The notes below the pieces were generated by a model. The model saw only the letters and a program-made list of their open reading frames with translations, was not told the origin of the DNA and did not search any database. Below are positions 16,498 to 23,736 of a stretch of 64,000 nucleotides of DNA, piece after piece; within the stretch, counting starts at the first letter, position 1, and every line of letters starts with the position of its first letter. Position numbers and translations under genes: made by a program. Source of the stretch: Agrobacterium larrymoorei. GTDB lineage: Bacteria > Pseudomonadota > Alphaproteobacteria > Rhizobiales > Rhizobiaceae. The DNA lies in the NCBI RefSeq assembly GCF_013322225.1, contig NZ_JAAMFB010000027.1:124001-188000 (forward strand). The letters are read 5' to 3'.

Positions 16498-17499
16498 TTG
16501 GGTAATCTGACACTCAAATCCGTTGCGAAGTCCTTTGGCACGGTCGATGTGCTCAAAGGCATCGATCTGGAGGTAAAGGACGGCGAGTTCGTGATTTTCG
16601 TCGGTCCATCCGGCTGCGGCAAGTCCACGCTGTTGCGCAGTATCGCGGGTCTGGAAGACATCACCTCCGGCCAGATCGTCATCGACGGGCGCGAGGTTTC
16701 CACCGTGCCACCCGCCAAGCGCGGCATTGCCATGGTCTTTCAATCCTATGCGCTCTACCCGCATCTGACGGTCAAGGACAATATGGGGCTTGGCCTGAAA
16801 CAGGCTGGAACGCCGAAGGCCGAAATCGAGGCGCGTGTCGGCATGGCCTCGTCGCTTCTGTCGCTTGGTCCTTATCTCGAGCGCCGTCCGGCAGAGCTTT
16901 CGGGCGGCCAACGCCAGCGTGTCGCCATCGGTCGTGCCATCGTGCGTGAGCCGACACTGTTTCTGTTCGATGAGCCGCTGTCCAACCTCGACGCTGCATT
17001 GCGCGTACAGACCCGCCTGGAAATCGCGCGTCTGCACAGGCGCCTGAAAGCGACGATGATCTACGTCACCCACGATCAGGTCGAGGCGATGACGTTGGCC
17101 GACAAGATCGTGGTGCTCAATGCCGGGCGCATCGAGCAGGTCGGTTCTCCCATGGAGCTCTACAATTCCCCCGCCAATCTCTTCGTAGCAGGCTTCATCG
17201 GTTCGCCGCAGATGAATTTCATCGATGCCGAACGGTTGGGAGAAAGCGGGTACAAAACTCTCGGCATCAGGCCGGAGCACATGTCATTGTCCCGTGAAAG
17301 CGGAACCTGGACCGGCAAGGTCATTCATGTCGAACATCTGGGCGCCGACACGATCGTCTATCTCGAAAGCGAGGCTGCTGGTCTTTTGACGGTGAGGCTG
17401 TTTGGAGAACATGCCTACGCCCCTGACGATGTGGTTCACGCATCGCCCAATGGCGGTTCTACGCATCGTTTCGATTCCGATGGCATTATTATTCGTTGA
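16498..17499 (+). CDS. Sugar ABC transporter ATP-binding protein (MalK/UgpC type)
   Basis: A 333-residue ATPase. Walker A is [11 protein letters not shown], the signature is [14 protein letters not shown], Walker B is [12 protein letters not shown] and the switch His is in [11 protein letters not shown]-terminal TOBE-type domain follows (about 235-333), shorter than in MalK. The likely start is a TTG at 16498, seven bases after CTGGAG, because the in-frame ATG codons upstream lie deep inside the oxidoreductase gene. It energises the two permeases just upstream. The operon order (binding protein, two permeases, oxidoreductase, ATPase, cutC) is compact. Confidence 0.9.
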   Translation: MGNLTLKSVAKSFGTVDVLKGIDLEVKDGEFVIFVGPSGCGKSTLLRSIAGLEDITSGQIVIDGREVSTVPPAKRGIAMVFQSYALYPHLTVKDNMGLGLKQAGTPKAEIEARVGMASSLLSLGPYLERRPAELSGGQRQRVAIGRAIVREPTLFLFDEPLSNLDAALRVQTRLEIARLHRRLKATMIYVTHDQVEAMTLADKIVVLNAGRIEQVGSPMELYNSPANLFVAGFIGSPQMNFIDAERLGESGYKTLGIRPEHMSLSRESGTWTGKVIHVEHLGADTIVYLESEAAGLLTVRLFGEHAYAPDDVVHASPNGGSTHRFDSDGIIIR

Positions 17500-17503
17500 G
17501 GCC

Positions 17504-18247
17504 ATGCCTGATATGATTCTCGAAGTTTGCGTGGACGATATAGAAGGTCTGAATGCTGCGATCACGGGCGGCGCGGACAGGATCGAACTTTGCAGTGCGC
17601 TTGCCCTCGGCGGATTGACACCCTCGGCAGCGCTGATGCGCAAGGGTGCGGCATCTTCCTTGCCGTGTTACGCCATGATCAGGCCGCGCTCCGGTGACTT
17701 CGTCTATACAGCGAATGAGCTGTCGCTGATGCGTGACGAGATAGAATTTGCAAAATCGTGCGGCGTTGCGGGCGTGGTGTTCGGTGCAAATCTGAATGAC
17801 GGCAGTCTCGACCTTGAGGCTCTGGCTAAGCTCTCACGAGCTTGCGGTCCGTTGCCAAAAACGCTGCATCGCTGTTTCGATCTCGTTCCCGATTTGCAGG
17901 CGGCGATAGAAATTGCAATTGAGTGCGGCTTTGAACGCATTCTGACATCCGGCCGTGCCCCATCCGCAAATCAGGGGATTGCCGATATCAAGGTGGCTAC
18001 GGAGATTGCCGCTGGGCGGATTTCAATCATGCCGGGGGCGGGGGTCAATCTGCAAACACTGGATAATCTTTTGCAGCTGGATGTATTGGAGTTACACTCC
18101 TCCTGTTCGACATCCCGTTTCTCGGAATCTGCGGCGAAATCTTTCGGATTTGCCAAAGAGGATGAAAAACGCACCGACGCTGCCATTGTAGCGGCCATGA
18201 AAAAACGCCTGTCTGATTTCAAAGGCAAAGGTATTCGACTGTCGTGA
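17504..18247 (+). CDS. cutC: CutC family TIM-barrel protein
   Basis: A 247-residue protein of the CutC family, traditionally linked to copper homeostasis. Conserved blocks are MILEVCVDD, GADRIELCSALALGGLTPS, MIRPRSGDFVYT, KTLHRCFDL, RILTSGRAPSA and IMPGAGVN. The start at 17504 lies four bases after the ATPase stop and next to TTGAGG; ATG 17513 is an alternative. Being the last gene of an amino-sugar transport and murQ operon argues against a copper role here and for an enzymatic one in sugar metabolism, since the fold is a TIM barrel with conserved charged residues. That reading is inference; family membership is secure. Confidence 0.9.
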   Translation: MPDMILEVCVDDIEGLNAAITGGADRIELCSALALGGLTPSAALMRKGAASSLPCYAMIRPRSGDFVYTANELSLMRDEIEFAKSCGVAGVVFGANLNDGSLDLEALAKLSRACGPLPKTLHRCFDLVPDLQAAIEIAIECGFERILTSGRAPSANQGIADIKVATEIAAGRISIMPGAGVNLQTLDNLLQLDVLELHSSCSTSRFSESAAKSFGFAKEDEKRTDAAIVAAMKKRLSDFKGKGIRLS

Positions 18248-18512
18248 TATCTTCGGCGTGCAGCTCCAACGATTTCGAACTGTCTGGGCGATAGTGCGAA
18301 TGGCAATAAGCGCAAAAGCGTAAAAAAAATCGCCGTCAAGCAGGCCAATCTCACCAGGTTGGCTATGTCGCTCATCAACTCCCGTCGTTTCCGAAGGATG
18401 TGTCACAAGGACACTAGCGCGGTTAACGCGATATTTCGTCAGGGACTTATCGCAATACGAAAAGTTGCTATCCGAGCTTATAATTGCTTCTTATAATCAA
18501 GGAGTGTTTTAT

Positions 18513-18632
18513 ATGTTGGATTTCGGAAACTTGTTGCCGCTGCTCATCGTGGCATTGGCTCTTTTCGGCTTCTTTAAATGGGTAGGGCGCGACATGAGCG
18601 GTCCGTCCGAAAAGCGCAAAAGAGGACGGTAG
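18513..18632 (+). CDS. 39-residue single-span membrane peptide
   Basis: A short gene supported by an excellent ribosome binding site (AAGGAG, eight bases before ATG). The peptide has a hydrophobic helix at about 7-23 (LLPLLIVALALFGFF), then KW, and a very basic tail ending KRKRGR. This gives a single-pass inner-membrane peptide with a cytoplasmic positive tail. Two TATAAT boxes lie just upstream (18479-18484 and 18492-18497). A hairpin overlaps the last codons and a strong terminator follows at 18678, so the unit is complete. It is next to the general stress locus, but no family is recognised. Confidence 0.65.
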   Translation: MLDFGNLLPLLIVALALFGFFKWVGRDMSGPSEKRKRGR

Positions 18633-18645
18633 TTCCTCTTTCTTT
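18619..18645 (+). terminator. Hairpin overlapping the end of the small membrane peptide gene
   Basis: AAAGAGGA (18619-18626) pairs perfectly with TCCTCTTT (18634-18641) around a seven-base loop, followed by CTTTT. The stem includes the last codons of the 39-residue peptide gene. The hairpin is weaker than the one at 18678. Confidence 0.5.
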
Positions 18646-18677
18646 TGCCAAGCAAGTCTAATGCGGTTTCGAGATCG

Positions 18678-18717
18678 AAAACGGGGCTCGTGCAAACACG
18701 CGCTCCGTTTTGTTTTT
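18678..18717. terminator. Terminator between the small peptide gene and ecfG, probably bidirectional
   Basis: A 15-bp stem with two mismatches (AAAACGG... with ...CCGTTTT) and a four-base loop is followed by TGTTTTT on the plus strand and TTTTCG on the minus strand. It sits between convergent genes and can end both the small-peptide transcript and the nepR-ecfG transcript. Confidence 0.75.
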
Positions 18718-18735
18718 CACACGCTTTTGGCAGCC

Positions 18736-19305
18736 TTAGCGAACCAAAACCGCTGCAGTCACGGCTGACGTCTGCGCGTCTGGGCCGAACTCGTTTTCGT
18801 TTTCAATACCCAGCAGTTCCTGGAGCCTCAAGCGAGCGCGGCTGACGCGGCTCTTGATAGTGCCAACAGGGCAACCGCAGATTTCGGCGGCTTCCTCGTA
18901 CGCGAAACCTGATGCACCGATCAGCAGGATGGCCTCTCGCTGATCGTCCGGCAGTTTGTTTAGCGCCTGTCTGAAATCTTGGAGATCAACAGACCCATGC
19001 TGCTCAGGTGGCACCGACAATCGAGACGTATACGCGCCGTCAGTGTCTTGTACTTCCCGCCCTGATTTTCTGATCTGGCTATAGAATTCATTACGCAGGA
19101 TGGTCACAAGCCATGCCCGCATGTTGGTTCCGGGCTGATAGCTCTCCTGCTTGGCCCACGCCTTCATGATGGTGTCTTGAACAAGGTCGTCTGCCCTGTC
19201 GCGGGATCTGATCAATGAGATTGCGAATGCGCGGAGGTTGGGGAGTGCTGCAAGCATTTCGCGCTTGAAATTATTGCTGTTCGCGTCAATGTCTTTGGTC
19301 ATCAT
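18736..19305 (-). CDS. ecfG: General stress response ECF sigma factor EcfG
   Basis: A 189-residue ECF sigma factor. Region 2 is at about 25-95, with RADDLVQDTIMKAW and NMRAWLVTILRNEFYSQIRK, the signature seen in EcfG/RpoE2 proteins. Region 4 is at about 110-165, with LPDDQREAILLIGASGF and YEEAAEICGCPVGTIKSRV. It directs RNA polymerase to promoters of the form GGAAC-N16/17-CGTT. Its start overlaps the nepR stop (ATGATGA), with a second in-frame ATG at 19302. Known mechanism: NepR holds EcfG until phosphorylated PhyR binds NepR. All three genes are here, with phyR facing nepR. Confidence 0.95.
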   Translation of the reverse strand: MMTKDIDANSNNFKREMLAALPNLRAFAISLIRSRDRADDLVQDTIMKAWAKQESYQPGTNMRAWLVTILRNEFYSQIRKSGREVQDTDGAYTSRLSVPPEQHGSVDLQDFRQALNKLPDDQREAILLIGASGFAYEEAAEICGCPVGTIKSRVSRARLRLQELLGIENENEFGPDAQTSAVTAAVLVR

Positions 19306-19502
19306 CCCCCCGAAGCTTTCGATTTGCTTTCGGCCTCGTCCAGCTTTTCCAGGAGATCGAGAAATTTGTCCGGGATGCCCTCGTCCTGAACGGCGTCGTA
19401 AAGCTCTCTCAGCTTGCGAGAAATGACAGCGCGTCCGGAATCGGGAACAGTCGGACTCGTCCCATTATCAGATGGATCCTGATCTGATTGAAATATACTC
19501 AT
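19302..19502 (-). CDS. nepR: Anti-sigma factor NepR
   Basis: A 66-residue protein with the NepR core ISRKLRELYDAVQDEGIPD followed by KFLDLLEKLDEAE, the two helices that wrap EcfG or the sigma-like domain of PhyR. Flanking sequences are polar and probably disordered, as usual. It is translationally coupled to ecfG and divergent from phyR across a 137-bp gap. GGAAC lies in the minus-strand upstream region with an imperfect -10, so stress-dependent autoregulation is possible. Confidence 0.93.
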   Translation of the reverse strand: MSIFQSDQDPSDNGTSPTVPDSGRAVISRKLRELYDAVQDEGIPDKFLDLLEKLDEAESKSKASGG

Positions 19503-19534
19503 GAGTTCCGGTATTCCTTGTGTGACGTCGCTAT

Positions 19535-19559
19535 AATGCGGGCGACGAAAAATCGTTCC
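19535..19559 (-). promoter_or_regulatory. Possible EcfG promoter of nepR-ecfG (imperfect)
   Basis: On the minus strand GGAAC at 19559-19555 is followed after 16 bases by CATT rather than CGTT. Position upstream of nepR is suitable, and autoregulation of this operon is common in the family. One mismatch in the -10 lowers confidence. Confidence 0.4.
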
Positions 19560-19567
19560 TGACGCGT

Positions 19568-19592
19568 GGAACTTTTTTTAGACGCTTGCGTT
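19568..19592 (+). promoter_or_regulatory. EcfG-type promoter of phyR
   Basis: GGAAC (19568-19572), 16 bases, then CGTT (19589-19592): a perfect match to the general stress promoter consensus. It lies 48 bp before the phyR start, giving a leader of about 40 nt that contains the AGGGGAG ribosome binding site. Confidence 0.85.
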
Positions 19593-19639
19593 TATCTCGC
19601 GGGCTTGCCTTGCAGGCCGCATGAACAGGGGAGAATTCC

Positions 19640-20434
19640 ATGTCAGTTTCTACTCGCATCGCACCGCATCTGCCATACTTGCGCAGGTTCGCTCGTGCCG
19701 TTTGCGGTTCTCAATCCACAGGCGATGCGTATGTTGCAGCCAGCCTGGAAGCGCTGATCGCAGATGTCAGCATTTTTCCGCAGGCAAGTAGCGATCGCGT
19801 TGCACTCTACCAATTGTTTGTTTCCATCTTTAGTTCCGTCACCATCAATATTAAGAGCGATGAAAACCTGACAGGTTGGGAAAAGCGCGCTTCTGCCAAT
19901 CTCTCCGCCGTGCCCGCAGTGCCGAGGCAGGCGTTTCTTTTGACCACCGTTGAAGAATTTTCCCCTGCGGAAGCTGCTGAAGTTCTGAAGGTTCCTGAAA
20001 CTGAGATCGGCAGGCTTATCGATGAAGCCGCTTCCGAGATTGCACGCCAGGTCGCGACCGATATCATGATCATTGAAGATGAGCCGTTGATCGCGATGGA
20101 CATCGAGCAGATGGTGACCGACCTTGGTCACAATGTCACGGGTATCGCGCGTACGCACAAGGAAGCACTTGAGCTGTTCCATCGCACCAGCCCCAAGATG
20201 ATCCTTGCGGACATTCAGCTCGCGGACGGAAGCTCGGGTCTCGATGCGATGAAGGAAATTCTCCAGATGACCACTCTGCCGGTTATCTTCATCACCGCGT
20301 TCCCGGAACGGCTTTTGACCGGCGAGCGGCCAGAGCCTACCTTCCTTGTCACGAAGCCGTTCAACCCGGATATGGTGAAGGCGCTGATAAGCCAGGCCCT
20401 CTTCTTCAACGAGAGTTCACGAGTCGCTGCTTAA
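19640..20434 (+). CDS. phyR: General stress response regulator PhyR (anti-anti-sigma factor)
   Basis: A 264-residue two-domain regulator. Residues 1 to about 135 form a sigma-like domain (HLPYLRRFARAVCGSQ, then VPRQAFLLTTVEEFSPAEAAEVL) that mimics EcfG and binds NepR. Residues 140-260 form a receiver domain with acidic Glu146/Asp147, phospho-acceptor Asp191 (MILADIQLADG), Thr219 and Lys239. On phosphorylation by HWE/HisKA2 kinases the sigma-like domain is freed to take NepR away from EcfG. AGGGGAG lies six bases before the ATG, and a perfect EcfG-type promoter precedes the gene. Two candidate kinase genes lie downstream. Confidence 0.96.
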   Translation: MSVSTRIAPHLPYLRRFARAVCGSQSTGDAYVAASLEALIADVSIFPQASSDRVALYQLFVSIFSSVTINIKSDENLTGWEKRASANLSAVPAVPRQAFLLTTVEEFSPAEAAEVLKVPETEIGRLIDEAASEIARQVATDIMIIEDEPLIAMDIEQMVTDLGHNVTGIARTHKEALELFHRTSPKMILADIQLADGSSGLDAMKEILQMTTLPVIFITAFPERLLTGERPEPTFLVTKPFNPDMVKALISQALFFNESSRVAA

Positions 20435-20545
20435 ACCGCAGACTATTGAAGTGTTCGACAATCGGTATTTTAACCGGTGCCGGCAACGGAATGTTCGCTC
20501 GAGCATTTCCGTCTTCAGAACTGTTTCTCGTTAGGAGAGTGAATT

Positions 20546-21538
20546 TTGCATCGGCTGGCGTGGCACAATGCGGACCGTAATGAGAGTGAGCTGCACGATT
20601 CGCTCGTGCTTGCTCTGCTCGACTCCGGCGAAACCGTGATGCTGCAAGATCGCGATAGGGATTACATCTTCATCGCGAACCTTCCTGACGTGTGGTGCTT
20701 GCCCCGCAGTGCAGGCGAAGACCCGACGGACGACAATATCTTCGGAAAAGATCTGGCCTCGCGGCTGTTCGAGCTGAAGAAGGATCTGACATCGGCTGGC
20801 AGTCGCGGCATGCTGGAGGTGGTGGCCGGTAAGGATCGCGTCTTCCAGTTTCATGTCTATTCGACCGTCAACATGTCCGGGCAGCGGGTCTTGAAGACCA
20901 CGATCCGGGAGGTAACAGTCGATCGCAGGCGTGAGCAATTGTTGCGGTCTCTACTGCGCGAGGTAAGCCACCGCTCCAAAAACCTCCTGGCAATCATACA
21001 GAGCCTTTCGGCGCAGACAGCCCGCTTCAGTCTTACGAAAGACGACTTCCTTCGAAAGTTCAGAGGGAGGCTGCACGCGCTTGCTCAGTCTCAGGATTTG
21101 ATTACGGATTCAGATTGGCGTGGAGCCGAGATTTTCGACTTGCTTAAACAGCAGTCCGATTTATATTTGCCTGAGTACCCTCATATGATCCAGATGAAGG
21201 GTGAGAATCTCCTGCTCAATCCGAATGGCGCGCTTTACGTAGGTCTGGCGTTCCATGAACTTGTCGTGAATACTGTCAGTCACAGCGGTAATCTATCCAA
21301 CCATCTGCCCATAACGCTTGAATGTAGCTCGGATGATGAGTTCTTCGACGTCCATTGGAAAGAGCCGTTGGCGTTGAACCGTGCGGATTTACCAAACGAA
21401 GATACAAAAAGAAGTAATTTTGGAAGCGTCGTCCTCGAGAAGGTTGTTCCGGCAGCACTCGCGGGAACCGCAGAGTATCAGGTTACGGGAGACGAAGTGA
21501 CGTATTCACTCCGCTTTCCATCCCCATTGTCGGCTTGA
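20546..21538 (+). CDS. Cytoplasmic HWE family sensor histidine kinase
   Basis: A 330-residue soluble kinase without membrane segments. The N-terminal 120 or so residues form a PAS-like sensory domain. The phospho-acceptor box is EVSHRSKNLLAI (His near 142), the N box is FHELVVN (about 237) and WKE near 271 is the motif that defines the HWE group. The start is a TTG at 20546, eight bases after GGAG; no ATG fits. It follows phyR by 111 bp on the same strand, so it is a strong candidate kinase or phosphatase for PhyR. No partner receiver other than PhyR is encoded nearby. Confidence 0.88.
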   Translation: MHRLAWHNADRNESELHDSLVLALLDSGETVMLQDRDRDYIFIANLPDVWCLPRSAGEDPTDDNIFGKDLASRLFELKKDLTSAGSRGMLEVVAGKDRVFQFHVYSTVNMSGQRVLKTTIREVTVDRRREQLLRSLLREVSHRSKNLLAIIQSLSAQTARFSLTKDDFLRKFRGRLHALAQSQDLITDSDWRGAEIFDLLKQQSDLYLPEYPHMIQMKGENLLLNPNGALYVGLAFHELVVNTVSHSGNLSNHLPITLECSSDDEFFDVHWKEPLALNRADLPNEDTKRSNFGSVVLEKVVPAALAGTAEYQVTGDEVTYSLRFPSPLSA

Positions 21539-21623
21539 ACCGCACATCATCTGAAGATTGCGGACTTGCGCTGAATATTCGCGGTCGAAATGGAAACTCC
21601 CAAGCTGATCGCCTGACCAAACG

Positions 21624-21728
21624 AGAAAAGCACGGCTCTGGGGGAGCCGTGCTATTCATGGCAGACCTTCAGGGGCAAAGTCTGCATCGCCAAGCCGCAG
21701 GCGGGGACGGGGGAATGGCTTGGCTTGC
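21624..21728 (-). ncRNA. Candidate stress-induced small RNA with three C-rich loops (GsrN-like)
   Basis: Read on the minus strand, a perfect EcfG promoter is followed by three consecutive perfect stems. Stem 1 pairs 21717-21724 with 21689-21696 around a 20-base loop rich in C runs. Stem 2 pairs 21680-21685 with 21661-21666 around a 13-base loop containing CCCC. Stem 3 pairs 21644-21652 with 21630-21638 around CCCCA and runs into TTTTCT, an intrinsic terminator. The predicted RNA is about 105 nt; the start is estimated from the promoter. It lies between the convergent stress kinase genes. The architecture matches Caulobacter GsrN, an EcfG-dependent RNA whose C-rich loop pairs with G-rich ribosome binding sites; that relation is inferred from architecture, not from alignment. 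Confidence 0.75.
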
Positions 21729-21734
21729 TTGAAA

Positions 21735-21759
21735 AACGCATTGGTCGGAGCTTTGTTCC
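21735..21759 (-). promoter_or_regulatory. EcfG-type promoter of the small RNA
   Basis: On the minus strand GGAAC (21759-21755), 16 bases, then CGTT (21738-21735): a perfect match. It begins 15 bp after the stop of the kinase gene at 21774-23477 and points toward the small RNA, so the RNA need not depend on read-through from the kinase. Confidence 0.85.
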
Positions 21760-21773
21760 TGTAGAAATGATTT

Positions 21774-23477
21774 TTATTGAAAAGATTGCTCGGACGGCGG
21801 TTTAATGAAATGGCGCGCGGGTGCCGACATTTGCCAAATGAAGCCAGATACCGCGTAGCTTATTGTAATATCGGCAGAAAATGCGCTCTCAGCATGCCGC
21901 TTTATAATCGTATTTCCAAAACCCTTACGGGCCGGCGGCTCTGCGGCAGGTCCATCTGCTTCTTTCCATTCGATGTTCAACAGATCGTGATCATCGACAA
22001 TCACGCGATCCCACCGGACAAACACCTTGCCTTGGCGCTCGGAAAGTGCGCCGTATTTAATGGAATTCGTCGCCAATTCATGAAGGATGAGGCCGAAGTT
22101 TTGCGCTGCCTCGGGAGACAGTATAAAGTCATCGCCTTGAAGCTGGATTTGTTGTGCTACGCTTCCAAAAACGTCCAGATGAGACTTTACAAGTCTGCTC
22201 ATCGGCAAGCCTTCCCATTGCACTTCTGACAGTGCGGAGATCGACATGGCGAGACCCCGCAGCCGATGATCGACTGCTTTTTGAAAATCCGTGATCGATG
22301 TGTTTTCCTTAGCCAGCTGCCGCATCATTGCCTGAACAAGTGTCAGCATGTTTTTCGACCGGTGAACCATTTCATGCAAAATGAGATGCGTGCGGTCCTC
22401 CGCCTGGCTTCGATCGAATGACGCATTCGACAAGGCTACGGATACCTGGTTCATCTCCTTGATCTTCGTGTTGATGGGAGAGACGATATCCCCTTCTCCG
22501 ATACGCTCGGCGACGGCGGTGAGCTGGCGAACGGAGCCGCGCAACTGTCTTCCCACCACATAGGCACCGAGTATTGCGCATGACACAAGAACAAGGCTTC
22601 CGATCATCATCTGACGCCAGATGCTGGTGAGTGCGGATTCGCTTCTCGCAGTCTGCCCCCAAACCACGGTTTTCCAAGACCAACCGGGTAACTGCGCATA
22701 TCCGTGTATTTCATCATGCTCATCGGTGAAGCTGCCGCTAAAGGACGCCATCTGCTCTATGACGGCAGGCACAGCATAAAGCTGACCCGTCTTGGCGCTG
22801 TTGCTATCGCTTGAGATGATGATGTGGCCAGTGCTGTCCAGCACGGCGGCATGCCACCCTTCGGGTATTCCCTCTGCCGAAATCAATGACGATAAATCGC
22901 GGGCATTTTGCGTAATGATCAACACGTCGCCTGCGGCAGAGAGCTGTCGAGGTAGCGGCAGGGTAACGTTAAAGACCCATTCTTTGCTTGTGCTGCCATA
23001 AAATATGTTGGAGACGGTTACCCTGTTCGCCGCAATTGCAGCCTGGATATTTGCTTCCGCTGGTACCTTTTGAAGAGGCGAGCCGTAGGCAAGCCGACTG
23101 TTCAACCGCTGGGTTCCGTCCCGAGTTGCAATAATGACATATAGCCCACGTTCTCTCAGGCTGTCGCTAACGCGTTTGTGAAAGCTCTCTAGATCGCCGT
23201 TTTCAAGTTCTGGAAACTGTGACAACAAGCTCAGCGTCGTCGCCATTTCCTGAAGGCGGCGTTCAATGTTGCGGCTGATGACGCGTGCGTCATCCACCGC
23301 TTCACGCTGCAAGTCATCGCGTTCATTTGCTTCCAGCCGGAGCATGAGATAACCGGCGAAGACAATTAGCGGCAACGTGACAACCGCTGTCATTACAACA
23401 AGATAAGCCCCGATTGAGGCTGTTGGAAAGAAACCCGCCAGAGCTTTTTTAAACGAAGAAATCTTACTCTTCCGCAT
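21774..23477 (-). CDS. Membrane-bound HWE family sensor histidine kinase
   Basis: A 567-residue sensor kinase. A transmembrane helix at about 20-42 is followed by a periplasmic region of about 240 residues with a double-Cache-like pattern, a second helix at about 293-311 and a HAMP-like linker. The kinase core has HEMVHRSKNMLTLVQ (phospho-acceptor His372), LHELATNSIKYGALS (N box, about 466) and IEWKEADGP (W-x-E, about 503), placing it in the HWE family. It is convergent with the soluble kinase gene at 20546-21538 and shares the island with phyR. It probably senses an extracytoplasmic stress signal and feeds PhyR; the signal is unknown. Confidence 0.9.
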   Translation of the reverse strand: MRKSKISSFKKALAGFFPTASIGAYLVVMTAVVTLPLIVFAGYLMLRLEANERDDLQREAVDDARVISRNIERRLQEMATTLSLLSQFPELENGDLESFHKRVSDSLRERGLYVIIATRDGTQRLNSRLAYGSPLQKVPAEANIQAAIAANRVTVSNIFYGSTSKEWVFNVTLPLPRQLSAAGDVLIITQNARDLSSLISAEGIPEGWHAAVLDSTGHIIISSDSNSAKTGQLYAVPAVIEQMASFSGSFTDEHDEIHGYAQLPGWSWKTVVWGQTARSESALTSIWRQMMIGSLVLVSCAILGAYVVGRQLRGSVRQLTAVAERIGEGDIVSPINTKIKEMNQVSVALSNASFDRSQAEDRTHLILHEMVHRSKNMLTLVQAMMRQLAKENTSITDFQKAVDHRLRGLAMSISALSEVQWEGLPMSRLVKSHLDVFGSVAQQIQLQGDDFILSPEAAQNFGLILHELATNSIKYGALSERQGKVFVRWDRVIVDDHDLLNIEWKEADGPAAEPPARKGFGNTIIKRHAESAFSADITISYAVSGFIWQMSAPARHFIKPPSEQSFQ

Positions 23478-23632
23478 GCGTTCGCCGAATTCAGCTTAGG
23501 CTGATATTAGTGCCTGATAATACGTGTCTTCATTGCCTGCACAATGTTAAAGAGGGCATTCCTGACCTAATTGCTGTGTCACTGCTGGAATATTTTTCCA
23601 TAATCCGCGCTCGAATCCCGTCTCGTTACCGC

Positions 23633-23658
23633 GGAACCAATTTCTCAGTAGCGTCGTT
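23633..23658 (+). promoter_or_regulatory. EcfG-type promoter of the PRC-barrel gene
   Basis: GGAAC (23633-23637), 17 bases, then CGTT (23655-23658), 78 bp before the chosen start codon. It matches the general stress consensus with the longer of the two permitted spacers. Confidence 0.8.
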
Positions 23659-23736
23659 TGCTAATCGAACAGGCTGAAGGGAGGAACGGATAAACCGGCT
23701 CCAGCCGTTTATACGACGATGAAAGGAAGGTACGAT

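Noticed and set aside
20489..20515. GGAAT and CGTC about 17 bases apart upstream of the soluble kinase gene
   Set aside because: Mismatches in both boxes of the EcfG consensus.
21535..21732. Plus-strand 65-codon frame across the small RNA region
   Set aside because: No ribosome binding site, unusual composition, and the DNA is explained by three perfect stem-loops and a minus-strand promoter and terminator.
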